Shown: positions 10,181 to 23,100, counted from the first letter of the stretch. The stretch is DNA of 64,000 bases from Amphibalanus amphitrite (GCF_019059575.1 NW_024881540.1:992001-1056000); one strand, 5' to 3'. The notes: generated from the letters alone by a model not told the origin. Translations and numbers: made by a program.

Positions 10181-10850
10181 TACGAGCGAGCGAGCGCAGC
10201 GAGCGAAGCGAATTCTTTTTATTTAACGGAAATTTCTGAGTATGAGCGGCCGGCCTTGCGGACGCTTTTGCGAGGCTTATATCTCAGTAACCACTAGAAC
10301 GATTTACATGCGGTAATTTTTGTAGGGTAGCTTCATTTCTTCTACCAAGTATTGGACTATTCCTGATGCATGTGGGTGACCCCTTATGCACGTGCCACGT
10401 GCAAAACGAAGAAGTGTCAGTTTTGTAATTGTTGCAATATCTCGGTAACTACGTGGCCGATTGCGCTGAAAGTTGGCATGTAGGTAGGCGACCACTAGGC
10501 ACTGCATATCCATGTGCCAGGGTTTGGGGTGCTGCTGCACGTGCGCACGTGCAGGGGTCGTTTCCAGATCTCGAGAACGGCTCGACCGATTGCGCTCAAA
10601 TTTGGTACACGGTTAGGGACCATTTAGTAGGGTGCCGTGCACAAGTCAGTTGGGACCCATTTTGCACGTGCGCACGTGCAGGGTGCCGCTTCCAGATCTC
10701 GAGAACGGCTGGGCTGATTGTGCCCAAATTTGCGGTTAGAAGGGTGCCGTCACAAGTCAGTTGGACGTACCCCCTCGCAATTTCGCACGTGCAAGGTCCA
10801 CCCTCTCGCTCGCTCCGTTAGTCGCCCCAAAAGGCGTTATACCTACTGGT
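10181..10850 (+). repeat. E-box palindrome repeat, copy 3
   Basis: A nearly full copy without large insertions, useful as an empty-site reference. It begins GAGCGAGCGAGCGCAGCGAG near 10,183 and ends with CCCCAAAAGGCGTTATACC near 10,845. It contains GCACGTGCCACGTGC near 10,390 and CACGTGCGCACGTG palindromes near 10,538 and 10,665. The phrases around those palindromes recur about every 115-125 bases, so the unit itself is internally repetitive. Confidence 0.78.
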
Positions 10851-10979
10851 ATTTTCGAAATGCCATTAATTCATTGTTTGTGTCTTACCAGGTATCGACA
10901 GCGATGCAGGTGACACTACCAGATCGACATGCGCTGTTCCTGACGACGACGTGCGCCAGAGCTACAGTAGATGTCGGAG

Positions 10980-11741
10980 GCCTTTGAAAGTCGCAGGATG
11001 TTATTAGGTCATTAGTAGCTACAATTTGTATATCTCGGAATTTTGATATCGGTGACCTAAGGCCAGGTCAATTTCGCGACCTCCCCATTTTAAGTCAATG
11101 GGGGGAAAATCAACTCCCTGTTTTTACCACTAAAACGGGTCGGAATGGCCCCATATACCATACATGACTTCATATACGATCAACCTTCACTACCTTGAGG
11201 TCTGTTTTGCTGTTGGGCTGCTGTGAGGTCATGTGACGTCATCAAAGGTCACCAAAGGTTTTTGGCCAATAACTCCGTACAGGAACAAGATACAGCCACG
11301 TGGATGGTCTCATTGTGTTCAGCTCGTCAAGACGCATCGAATGATATACATGATGACCTCGAGGTCACGTGACCTGAGGTCAACCTTTGACCTTGACCTT
11401 TCGAGGTCAACATATATATCATTCGATGCAGATTGACGAGAGGATCACGATGATGCCCTTAGTTTGTCCTATCTTGACTAATTCGAAAGTTATTCGAGAA
11501 AAACTCTCGCCATATCTAGCGCCGCCATTTTGACTTTTTCGACCCCTGTGACGTCATCTTCGACCTGACCTGAAAATGACCTCAGTAAAAATTGTAGATC
11601 TTGACCGTGCGTATCCGATGCCGTTTACCGCTTGTCGCTATCTTGCGTTGTTCTCGAGATCTCAGGGGGGGGGCGGTCATCCGCCCCCCCCCCCCCCGTC
11701 GGTGCGAAGTTGGCGCAGACCCCCGTCGGTGCGCGGGTTAT
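10980..11741. mobile_element. TTAA-element right-end fragment, head GCGGTCATCCGC
   Basis: The right end has a G-run, head GCGGTCATCCGC, C-run, then the terminal motif twice (CCGTCGGTGCGAAG and CCGTCGGTGCGCGGGTTA), which is the duplicated-end arrangement of the TTAA elements. The last bases read TTAT rather than TTAA. The body has many AGGTCA half-sites and ATCATTCGATGC phrases shared with 5,916-7,107. A left terminus could not be found, so the copy is truncated or its left end is deleted. Confidence 0.6.
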
Positions 11742-11881
11742 ATCTCAGCAACCACTTGACTGATTTTTTTTTGTAGGATAGCTTCATTCTTTCTACCAAG
11801 TACTGGACTATTGCCGATGCATGTGGGTGACCCCTTATGCACGTGCCACGTGCAAAACGAAGAGGTGTCAGTTTTGCAATA
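11738..11881 (+). repeat. E-box palindrome repeat, copy 4, first segment
   Basis: The segment runs TATATCTCAGCAACCACTTG to GTCAGTTTTGCAATA and stops exactly at the pogo-like element. The continuation is at 37,475-37,655, then 40,187-40,295, then 41,028-41,062. Joined, these give one ordinary copy when compared with 10,260-10,850. This copy therefore took a pogo-like element, a LINE and a hAT MITE in succession. Confidence 0.8.
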
Positions 11882-12730
11882 CAGTGGAATCTGCTTAATT
11901 AATCCACCTTGGTGACAAGGTGTTTTGGATTTATTAAGCGGTGGCTTTATTAACCGGAGTCAGCTATTTTCATTAAAGGTAATGTGCCACCTTCCAATGA
12001 TTTCCCATTTTATTTTTCCTAGGATAAGAAGCTTCTGTTTTTACCTAATATCGCAAAAAATCAAAAATGGGCCTGGAATAGTGCCTTTTTCGCTTAAAAG
12101 TTTATCGGTTTTTCGATATGTATAACAACTGTAGTGGGCTGACCTGCAAACAGGCGTCGGCAACAATCGCGAATGCGGCGCACATGTGACAATAAGCAAA
12201 GGTCATTATAGAGTTACGACGTACGGGAATGAGTTATCAGCTGTCTAATCGTAGATAACACAATGTCGAACTTAAAACTGTAAGCCTGTATTGGTATTGT
12301 TTCTTTAATTTGTCTGTCGAACATTAATTTATGGTTTGAAATATGATTTTATGTAAAATAATTGATATGAAACAGCCGTCTCTTAAGTTATGACCCCATT
12401 TCACCACACGCAAGTGGCAGAAATGACAATGATCAGCTGACGCATTTTTCTTGGCCGAAGTCGGAGCGCGCGGCCCGACGCACCACGCGTATTTGGAAAT
12501 TCCGACCTCGACGAGCATCAGAAGCCACCTAACAGGCGTGTTCGAAACCGCAGGAGATGATGATGAACGGGTTTATCGAAACTTGATTGGATGAGCCTAT
12601 CGGTAATAGCGATTTTAGTGTGTGCATTTATTGTTCATAGTGGTGTGAAATGTGGTTGGGGTACGACCGACAACCCGTTGGGGTTGCGTTGGGGTGAATT
12701 TCGCACTGGGGTACTCAAAATTTGAAGAAT

Positions 12731-13677
12731 TTAACCCTCGCCCGTAAACGGCGATCTGCCACCTTCGCCCATGCAGGGGGGGGTTGGTGCGACCCCCCCC
12801 CCTTGGCGTTTGAAAACGGAGCGTCGTAGAGCTTAGCGGAAAAGACCAACGGATTGCTCTCGCCGAGATCTCGCGATTGGTGGTATATTTTTTGGTCCTA
12901 GGTCAACATTTGACCTACTTTTGACCGGTCAAAGGTCAAATTTTCGGAAAAAATAGACTTTTTCAACTTTCCGCGGCGATTGCGGCAAAACGGTGGGAGA
13001 TATCGACTTGAAACCTTCACTATCGTGTTCCTTGATCAATTCTCTATCGTTTGGTATGTATTTCGTTTCCCTAGCTCTAAAAATGGCGCGTTGGGAGCGC
13101 CGGAAGTCGGCAAGGTCACAGTCGGCGGCAGAAATTCGAAAAATCAAAATTTAAATTTTTGAAATCTTATTGTATTTTTGGATTTGGGAGGTCCATTTGC
13201 TCCCTATAGAAGCTAATATTGCTGCATATTCCCATTGAGGTGACAAGAATTAGCAAAATAGTGGTTCGGGCGCTTTTCAAAAATAGTACCGGACGCTGTT
13301 CCTCTTGTGACGTCATAGCTCCGTGACCTGACCTGACCCGGTCAAGTTTCTTATACCATATGATAGCCAATACTTGCCCCAACATGCATGGGAAGTTTCA
13401 TCACGATCCATCAACCGATGTCCGTACCACCGGCAGGAAACCTCGGGCGTTGGCACTCAGTTTGTGAAAATCCGGCCGGAGGCTGTTCCCTTTGTGACGT
13501 CATAACTCCGTGACCTGACATGACCCGGTCAATTTTTTTTTATCAAAAGATGCGCAAGGTTTGCCCCATAAGGTACCCAAAATTTGGCGGCGCTGCGCGC
13601 CGCCGTTTTTGCACTATTTCCGAAAAGCCTCAGGGGGGGTTGCACCAACCCCCCCCCCCTACATGGGCGAGGGTTAA
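12731..13677. mobile_element. TTAA-flanked MITE, head GGTTGCACCAACC
   Basis: The 947-bp element has TTAA at 12,731-12,734 and 13,674-13,677. The left terminus is TTAACCCTCGCCCGTA, with a second motif (TTCGCCCATGCAGG) about 30 bases in; the right end reads inward TTAACCCTCGCCCATGTAGG. Heads are GGTTGGTGCGACC (left) and GGTTGCACCAACC (right). The body has a few TGACCTGACC pairs and repeated TGTGACGTCATA phrases near 13,308 and 13,493, showing an internal duplication of about 185 bp. No coding region. Confidence 0.88.
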
Positions 13678-14504
13678 GACGTTTCCATGAGTTTTGAAGG
13701 TATGGATAAGTTCTAAAAATCCGGTTCTCCTTATCCGGGTCATTAACTCCATATGGTCCAAGAAAGCTGGCACACTACCTTTGAAAAAGCATGTATTGCA
13801 GCTGCACGTTCCGTTCCCGTGAAATATAAGCGTATAGGCTACCATTCTTAATTGCCTTACTTATTCCAATGAAACTGCAGGGGCGGAGAATTAGGGGTTT
13901 TGGGGGTGCGCGAGCACCCCCTGAGCCAAAAAGTGTGCCAAAAGCACCCCCTGGAATCTGCAAGTCTACACAAAAATAAAATTTCACATTCTAAGCATGA
14001 TAAAAAATATATAGGTAAAGGACATGTCATTTTCATTCACAAAGTCAAACATAAACTTTGTGAAGCATTCAATAGAAGCATGCACCCAATACCTAGGTAT
14101 CACGGTTACAATTTGCATGATGAAAACGATTGTTATTGCTCAAGACTCAATGACTGTCCAATTGTCCAATGTCCTGGGACTTATTTGTAAGAAAAAAAAG
14201 ATATGTCTCAAGATGCTTGTGTTTCACCTGTTGTGACAAAAGCCTGAAAACATTGCAGAACCTCACAGTCATGAGTCACAGGACACAATCTTGTTGGACA
14301 ATGCACGTATTTGTTCATTATATGCTTCGGCTCTACGATATAGGTATATCTTTAGCTCATGAACCCAAAATTCTAAAAAGAAATGATACGTTGGCAACTT
14401 GAAGGCTGAATTATGTTTTAGTATTAGGACCTCATGGGCTGAATCACAAGAGAATAACTGGCCTGCGCCATAATCGTTGCAATAGCGCAGCGATGGCAAA
14501 TTCT
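13678..14504. other. No gene recognised (inside the pogo-like element)
   Basis: Mostly AT-rich unique-looking sequence. A small G/C-rich hairpin at 13,900-13,925 (GGGGGTGCGCGAGCACCCCC) is followed by AAAAGCACCCCCTGG, and the AAAAGCACCCCCTGG phrase recurs near 34,160, so a small unclassified repeat is likely. No frame has recognisable motifs. Confidence 0.35.
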
Positions 14505-17500
14505 TATCAATCAATCAATCAATCTTTATTGAGCATCACAAAGTGACAATGCAAAAATACCATTGAAACAATGTTTCACAACAAACACAAAAAACTGGAT
14601 CAGTATTCAGTTGAGATGATCAACAACAATCAGGGAAATGACAGACAGTATCATACAGAGGTTAGCAGCCGGATGAGGCGCCTGGTGGGCCGGTGGCCTG
14701 ACATGGAGGCACAGCCAGAAGCGAGCTGATGCTGTCAACCAGTCCGCTCTGGGGGACAGGTGCATGGACACGCTCTCTTTCAAATACGCCACCAGCACAA
14801 TACATAACTGCGTCAAATTCGGTATTGCACAACGCATAAACATGGTACAAGAACGAGCCAGCGACAACGCTCGGATCAATGGCAAGTTGTGCCAGTGCCG
14901 CTATGTACGCCTGGCGTAGCCGGTGGGACGAGCGAAAGGCCGCACCGAAGCACCGTAAGGTCGAGCCTCGGAGCATCTCGTGAATGGGAGGGACTTTTAA
15001 CGCAATTAGCAGCGCTGTATGATGTGAAGTTTTAGGAAGTCCCACAGCAGCTTTGATGCTAGCTGCCTGGAACGAGTCAAGGTGCTCTACCTCAGAACAC
15101 GTAAGGGGTGACACTTCACATCCGAAGGTCAATGTCGGCAATACAATAGTTTTCCATAGGTAAATCTTATCCCACGGCGAGAGACGGTTTGTAAGCATTC
15201 CTACTGGCGTTAGGCCGAAGAATGCACCTCGTGCCCGCTTGATACGCGGTGTTACATGTGGCGCAGCAGATAGCTTCGAATCAAGGATGATTCCGAGGTG
15301 CTCCGATTGAGGACGCACCTGAAGTGTCTGACCAGATAATGTCCAGTTGGGTACCTGAGCTAAGAGCTCGCTGCCGAATATGATGCAATGGCTCTTAGTT
15401 TTAGACGGCTGGTGATGAACAAACTCTAGACGCCACATGTTCGCGTAACATTCAACTAGATGCAGAAGACTTTGGAGGTGCTTGACGTTGGTGGATAAAA
15501 GTAGAAGGTCGTCTGCATAGCATACTGCAGGAACATGCTTAGAGTACAGCGTGGCACCACGTCCGCTGCTGTCTAACGCTCGCAGAAGAGGACACAGGAA
15601 AATGTTCGTGAACATTGGAGATAATATTGCTCCCTGTCGCGTGCCCCGATGAATTTTGAACTGCTCAGGGGCAATGCCTTCCAGAATGACGTGAGCAGAA
15701 AGGCGATGATACCAATCAACGATTAACAGCCAGTAATTGACGCTCAAATACCGTTCCAGTCTGAAGAATAAACCGTCGTGCCAGATGCGATCAAAACACT
15801 TACGCGCATCAAGGCTGGCTGCGAATACCGGTAGCCCCTTCCTGCGCTGGTGCTGCACTGTCTCACTAGCAAGGAGCGACGCTTGTGCAGATCCGCGGCT
15901 GGGTATAAACCCGAACTGGAGGTCGTGCGGCTCGACAGACGACATCAGCTCGTCGAGAATCAGCAATTCCAGCATTTTCGATGCACATGTAGTGATGGTG
16001 ATAGGTCTATAGTTGTCCAAGCAGTTTGGATCAAGGCTAGGCTTCTTAAGCAGCGGCATAACTGCACTGTCGGCGAAAGAAGAGGGTACGCTGCACGACG
16101 ATATGCAGCAAGACAGCAGTTGTGCCAACGCGGCCAGGAGTGCAGGTGACTGGCCAAAGATGAGATGTTCTGGGGTCACGCCGTCCACGCCTGGGGCTTT
16201 ACCACGCTCCAGGCGGGATATTAAACCAGCCACTTGGTCAGCAGTGACGTTGTACGTACAAATGCTGTCTCTAGCCGCCGCCACCCGCGCGTTGACAGCG
16301 GCAGAGATACGCCGCTGCTCTGGATCCAGTTCTTCAACGCTATCCTGGTGAACCCGCTCGAAATGGGCTCGAAACTCAGCAGGACTAGGCTTTGCATGTG
16401 GGGCTAAACCTCCTCGACGAACCCGCTGTACCCGCCGCCAGAATGCGTTGAGGTTGCGATTCTGTCGAAGATTCTGAAGAATACTGGCTTCTTGCTCAAT
16501 ATGACCAGAGGCTGCCTTACGCCTGGCCCTCCGGTAAGCTCGTCTGGACGCAGCATAACAGCCACTAACGATAGGCGAGGCATATCGACCACACTGTTGC
16601 CACAGTCGCCGCCAGAAGCGAGTCCGGTCACGTTCAGCTGCTACGGCCGGGCTCCACCAGGATCTGGGTTTCCGTCGCGTCTTGGCGCACCCAGAAGATC
16701 GAGCAGCTTCATGAATACAGCTTGTGAACAACTCATCAATCTCGTCCAGAGAGCCGCTACATAACGGTAGGTAGATGGGCGGCTAGCAACTGCTCCAGAT
16801 GAGACCTGTAAGTTTGGAGGTTATCTGAAGAGCTCCATACAAGTATACGTCCGAATGCACAGCGGCACCGACTGGCCCGTGGACAGATCGATGAGCGCAA
16901 GGTGTGAACACAGACATTCTGCAGACTATTGGTAAGTGCGGGCTTAACCCGCGCGGGGCTGGGGGGGGGGGGGTAAATTTTACCCCCCTCGCGAATTTTT
17001 GCAATATCTCAAAAACGGCGGCGCGCAGCGCCGCCAAACTTTCAGTACCTTTTCTTACATCAATTTGACACGTTTCCTGAAAATTTGAGCGAAATCCGTC
17101 GGAAAATTTTTGAGAAATTGACGTTTTAGTGACGTCATGTTCGCCATTTTAGCCTCAAAAACGGCAAAAGTTCAAACGCCGCTAACATCTTCATTTTTAA
17201 AGGAATCAAGACGTAACAAAAAAGGATATACGTAATTCTACTTTGTCTATCAAATGGCTATCTCGGTTTTTTGAAAATTTTGGATTTTGGGCCAAATTTT
17301 TTTTCAAAAAACTGACTTTTTTGGAAAAATAGCTATAAAATCCTAAATTTTGGGTGTATCGAAAAAACCGGAATATAGGTATGTCAGAGAAGTGGTCTAT
17401 GTGCACCTACATACCCAGTTTTAGAAGAATCGGTTCAAAAATGTGGGAGTTATTCAAAATTGTATGACGTCACGACACACAAAATTTTGAAAAATGACTT

Positions 17501-17834
17501 TTTTGGAAGTTCTAGACCAGGGGTGGATTTTTTTGTTTTTTATTGGGGTTGCACAGCCCTGAAAGGGCGCCCAAAGCGGTTCCGAGGGGCGCAATAGTCC
17601 GGAAGTGGGCGCCACCAGGTACGGTCGTAAACTTAGCGTTGGAGGGGGGGGGGTGAATTGGCAAAGGGGCCCCTGTAGACCCTCGCTGGGGGGGGGGCGG
17701 TGTGTTAGCTTAACCCGCGTACCGCGGAGGGGGGGGGGGCGAATATCCGTCCCCTCCCCCTGAAGTTTTTCGTAAGTAGCGGAAAACTTCTGAAACCAGT
17801 ATGAGACCCTTATATAAGCCCGGCGTAAGATCAT

Positions 17835-20800
17835 TTAAGGCCAGTATTGAGATTGACCCTCATAAACCGGGTGAGACCTCGCACAGCAGTATGGGTCTTT
17901 GAACTCCAGCGTGGGTCTTACGAGACCTGCCTGAGCCATCAGAGGCCAGTGCGGGCCCGGGGTCATCAAAGGCCAGTGCGGGGTCGTCAAAGGCCAGTTC
18001 GGAACCTCTGAGGTGGTGTGAGCCCTTGAGGCCAGCGTTGGTCCTTGAGAGGTCAATGTGGGACCCCTTGACTGGTATGGGCCCTAAGAGACATGTGTGT
18101 TGCCAATGCTACCCAAAATAGACACAACTAACGACATGGGGCTCTCAGAGACTAGCAGCGGCCCTTAAAAACCTGCACGGGCCAAACAGATCGACAGGGG
18201 CCCTCCGAGATCGGCAGAGAATAAGAAGATAGCATGAGGCGCCTATGATGGGCAGGCCCGGGCTCTCAAAGATCTAAATGGAACTATCAGAGACCAGGGA
18301 CCCTTGGCAGCAGACTTGGGCCCTCAGAAACCGATGTGACCCCGATATGGTAATAGACCTTAATGCCGGCCCGCTGCGACGAGATAACGGCCCTCAAATT
18401 CCGAAATTCCGACATGGGGACCAACAGAGACTGACAGGGAACCTTGGAGGACGACATGAAAAGCCAAAAGTTCTTCCTCGGACCCCAGAGACTAAAGATG
18501 GGAGTCTGGTGCGGGGCCCTCTGAGGCCTGTTTTGGGCCACCAGGGTCCGGTTCGGTCCATCAGATGCCGGTTATGGCCCTCAAAAGCCGGTTTGGGACC
18601 CTGAGTGGCCACTGGCCAGTACTGGCCCTCCAGAACCAGTTGGTCATCAGAGGCCAGCCCAATATGATCCCTTACAAGCCAGTGTGGACCTCTCGGAGGT
18701 CAATGTGGGCCCTCAGAGCCCAGTGCGAGGCACCCAAAGTTCAATCTTGAGCCCCAGCGACCGGAGTGGGTTCATCAGAGGCTAGTGTGGGTCCCTCAGA
18801 GGAGCCCGATTCGGGGCCCTCAGAGGTCGGTGTAGGGCCCTCAAAGGCCAGTATTGGCCCTCAAAGGCCTGTATGGGGCCCCCAGGCTCAGAGACCGATG
18901 TGGGCCCTCAGGGACCAGACTAACCTGGCACCCCAGAGACCATAATAGGGCCATCAGTGGCGGTGTAGAGACCCCATAGACCGGCTGGGGCCCATTGAGG
19001 CCAGTTTGGGGCCCTCAGAGTCCAGTGTGGGGCCTGTTATAAGCGACAGTAGGGCTCCCGCTTGCATTGTGTCTCGAACAAGACTGGTCCACATTTCAAC
19101 CGCGCCCGCTGACCCCAGCCGTCGGCCCATGCGCCGGCGGGCAAGTCATCGCAGAGGCGGCTCCAGGGAGACAATCGAGGAGCACACTACCACAGGGCCC
19201 CTAAAGACCGTCATGGGTCCTCAGAGGCCGGCATAGAGCCTTCAGAAGCCAGTACGGGGCCCTCAGAGGCACCCAAGGGACAAGGGCCAGCCTTGGGTGT
19301 CAGTGACAGAAATGGGGTTATCAGAAGCCGGTGTGAGACATTTAGAGGCCGGTTTGGGGCCCTCAGAGGCCAGTTTGGGACCCTTAGAAGCCAGTTTAGG
19401 GCCCTCTGGGCTCTGAGACCAGTACAGGGCCTTCAAAGGTCAGTTTGGAACCATTAGAGGCCGACGTGGGTCCTCAGAGGCCAGTGTGATTTCTACAGGG
19501 CACAGGCCAACGTGGAGCCCTCAGAGGTCAGTATGGGGCCCTAAAAGACCGGACAGAGCGTCCTCAAAAGCCAGGATGGGCCCTCAGAGGCCAATGTTGG
19601 TCCTAAGAGACCGGCATCGGGCCTTCAAAAGCCAGTACGGGCCCTCAGAAGTGCCCAAGGGTTAGTCTTTGTCCGCCAGAGACAGAAATTGGGCCATCCG
19701 AAGCCACGGTGTTGGGCCCTAGGAGGCCAGTTTGGGCCGTCAGAGACCAGTTTGGACCCTCAAAAGACCAGCGTGGGTCCGTAACGGCAGTGTGAGGCCC
19801 TCAGAGACCAGTACAGAGCCTTCAAAGGGCAGTTTGGAACCATCAGAGGCCGACGTGGGCCCTCACATGCCGGTGTGGTATCTTAACCCGCGAGTTGCTG
19901 GGGGGGGGGGCGTTAAACGCCCCCACTTTTTTCGCCGGGCCATAGCATAAAAACGGCGAGCCGCAGGCGCGCCAAATTTTTGGTACCTGTAGGGAATTGA
20001 TTGAAGTTTATTGTGACAAAGTTTCAAAAAAAATCGGTCGGAAAATTTTTGAGATATCGAGGTTTTAGTGACGTCATGATTTCTGAGGTTTCCACCAAAA
20101 ACGGCATATGTTCAAAAAATCATATAAAATCACAGAATAGACATACAGACATGCCGTAAACGCTATTAGACTGCCAATACCATGATCAATCAAATGGCTA
20201 TCTTCGATTATTGATTATCGTTCCGTATTTTCCATAATCTTGAGCTGAAGCTTGGCAATTTTTCGTGACTTCTTCACGACCATGATACATGCATTTCTTA
20301 AATTGAACTTTTTGAGCCAAACACGTACACATATGATAAAATGAATGTCACCATCGTGTTCTACGCCCCAAATTACCTATAAAACATGTGTCACAGGCTG
20401 CGAATATCAGTTTTGATTTTCGGGGATATGTGCCTACCCGGTTGACCTGACCTTGACCCTGACCTATGCTTGACTGACCCCTACATGGAGCTGACACTCT
20501 TGTAGGCCTTATATGATGGATTGTGCACCGTTTTGAAAGAGTTTATGACGAGAGGCGCCCATTGCGAAGTCCTGAAGTCCATGCTACTGAAAGCCCGATT
20601 TCAGGTGTTTGACCTGACCTTGACCTGACCTGTGACCTCAAAATTCAACTTTTAAGTACTCATCTGAAGCGTCTCGTCGCGCTCTTTCGTTTGCCGCCTC
20701 GTGCGTTTCGCTGCGCCTATTGGTTCTCGAGTTATCGGCTGGGGGCGTTTAACGCCCCCCCCCCCAGCAAACGGTGGGTGGCGAAATACCCCAGCAACTG

Positions 20801-21360
20801 CCGGGTTAAAGGCCAGCGTGGAGCCCTCAGAGGTCAGTGTGGGGCCCTAAAAGACCAGCATGGGTCGGTGTTGGGCCCCAGAGGTCAGCATAGGACCCTC
20901 AGAGACCGATGTGGACCCTTAGACTGAGACCGGCATCGGGCCTTCAGAAGTCAGTACGGGCCCTCGGGGACACCCAAAGGCCAGTCTTGGGCCCCCAGAA
21001 AAAGAAATGAGGCCATTAGAGGCGTGGACCCCCAGAGACCAGTTTGGGAGCCCTCGAGACCAGTACAGGGCCCTCAAAGGCCAGTTTGAGGCCCTCAGAG
21101 GTCGATGCGGGCTCTTAGTGACCGGCACCCAAAGGTCAGTCCTGAACCCCAGAGACAGAAATGAGGCCATCAAGAGATCAGTGTGGGGCCCTCAAAGGCC
21201 GGTTGGGGGACTCCTGATGCCGCTTTAGGGCCCTCAAGGGCCAGTGGAGGGCCCCGAGAGGTCGATGTGGGCCCTCATCGGTCGATGTGGGCCCTCATCG
21301 GTCAAGGTGGGCCCTTGAAGGCCACTGAAGCGCCCTCAGAAGTCAAGGATACTCAAAGAC
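17835..21360. repeat. Minisatellite of GGGCCCTCAGAGGCCAGTGT-type units
   Basis: Degenerate units of about 22 bases (GGGCCCTCAGAGGCCAGTGT and variants) fill 17,835-19,880 and continue at 20,810-21,360 after a nested TTAA element. The reverse complement makes up 1-1140. Open frames in this stretch are repeat translations. Confidence 0.8.
19883..20809. mobile_element. TTAA-flanked MITE, head GCGTTAAACGC
   Basis: The 927-bp element lies in the minisatellite of the hAT-like element, with TTAA at 19,883-19,886 and 20,806-20,809. Termini are TTAACCCGCGAGTTGCTGGG and CCCAGCAACTGCCGGGTTAA. Both hairpins have the head GCGTTAAACGC. The right end has the terminal motif twice (CAGCAAACGGTGG, then CAGCAACTGCCGGG). 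The body shares phrases with the other ~1.2-kb families (GACGTCATG, AAACATGTGTCACAGG, TGACCTGACCTTGACC). Non-coding. Confidence 0.9.
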
Positions 21361-21649
21361 CGGTATGGAGGCTGTTACATAATACCTGGCGTTGGTTTCT
21401 TGAGCCTCGTGACAATCGGGTAAGAGCCAGGGCCCCTACGCCCATCGGGGCCCATCGGTGGTTTAAGGGGGCAAATTATATGATGGCCCCTGATTTGTCT
21501 TTGGGGGCCATGGCCCTGATGCCCCCCTGCGACCTCCACTGGGCACCACCCCCCCCCCCCCCACTGAGCGGTGAGCGGCGCACCAGGAATCGAAATCCAC
21601 GATTTTTTTTAACTGGTCATTTTTGCATGTCCGACAGCTCTATACGGCC

Positions 21650-23100
21650 TTGTGACAGCTCAAGCTCTTGAGAGGAGTGTAGTACCTACATTAGAGGGGG
21701 CGGCGATGGCATTTGCACTTGAGGCGGCAGCGCCTACACTTGAGGGGGCGGCACCTACCTTTTATGGGCAGCACCCTAACTTGAGGGGCGGCACCCACGC
21801 ATGGGGGGGGGGGCGGCATCTATCTACATGTGAGGGAAAGGCACCTTCATTTCAAGGGGTGGCACCTACACTTAGGGGGTGGCACCTACATTTGAGGGGG
21901 CTGCACTGCAACTAGGCCTTAGGGGCGGCAACTACACCCTAGGGGGTGCCATCTACATTCGAAGGGACGGCACCTACATTTTATGGGATGACCGATGACA
22001 CCTATGCATGCGGCGCGGCACCTTCATTCGAGGGGGCGGCACTTGCATTCGAGGAGGGCCGGCACCTACATTCGAGGGGGCGGCACTAACATTTGAGGGG
22101 GCGGCACCTGCATTCGAGGAGGGCCGGCACCTACATTCGAGGGGGCGGCACTAACATTTGAGGGGGCGGCACCTACATTCGAGGAGGGCCGGCATCTACA
22201 TTCGAGGGGGCGGCACTAACATTTGAGGGGGCGGCACCTACATTCGAGGAGGGCCGGCATCTACATTCGAGGGGGCGGCACTAACATTTGAGGGTGCGGC
22301 ACCTACATTCGAGGAGGGCCGGCATCTACATTCGAGGGGGCGGCACCTGCATTCGAGGAGGGCCGGCACCTACATTCGAGGGGGCGGCACTAACATTTGA
22401 GGGGGCGGCACTTACATTCGAGGGGGCGGCACCTACATTCGAGGGGCGGTATTTAGGTACATTTGAGGGGGCGGCACCAACATTCGAGAAGGGCCGGCAT
22501 CTACATTCGAGGGGGCGGCACTAACATTTGAGGGGGCGGCACCTGCATTCGGGGAGGGCCGGCACCTACATTCGAGGGGGCGGCACTAACATTTGAGGGG
22601 GCGGCACCTACATTCGAGGAGACAGTGCCTACATTCGAGGGGCGACATTTACATTTGAGGGGGCGGCACCTACATTCGAGGGGGCGACACCAATCTTCGA
22701 GGGGGGCGGCACCTACATTCGAGGGGGCGGCACTTACATTCGAGGAGGGCCGGCATCTACATCCGAGGGAGGGAGCGGCACTAACATTTGAGGGGGCGGC
22801 ACTTACATTCGAGGGGGCGGCACCTACATTCGAGGGGCGGCATTTAGGTACATTCGAGGGGGTGGCACCAGCATTCGAGGGGGTGGCACCTACATTCGAG
22901 GGGATGGCGCCTACATTTAATGGGCGGCGCCTACAGTCGAGGGGGCGGCACCTACATTCGAGGGGGCGGCACTTACATTTGAAGGGGCGGCACCTACATT
23001 CGAGGGGGCGGCACCTACATTCGAGAGGCGGCACTCACATTCGAGGGGCGGCACCTACATTCGAGGGAGCGGCACCTACATTTGAGGTCTGAGGAGGCGG
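21650..23100. repeat. Minisatellite of about 22-bp units GGGGGCGGCACCTACATTCGA
   Basis: Dozens of units of the form GGGCGGCACCTACATTCGAG run in tandem, with higher-order repetition: a 66-78-bp block alternating CTACATTCGAG, CTAACATTTGAG and GAGGAGGGCCGGCAC recurs between 22,040 and 22,620. Both strands stay open by chance of the repeat (22 is not a multiple of three but variants adjust). It is CpG-rich. There is no spacer diversity of the CRISPR kind. Confidence 0.88.

Noticed and set aside
11925..12125. Remnant transposase of the pogo-like element
   Set aside because: The 66-codon frame shows neither a DDE motif nor a helix-turn-helix; no pogo or CENP-B-like protein is supported.
22288..23092. 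Long frames and regular repeats suggesting a CRISPR array or repeat protein
   Set aside because: Repeats of about 22 bp are contiguous with no unique spacers and no cas genes; the host is an animal. They are minisatellite units within a hAT-like element.
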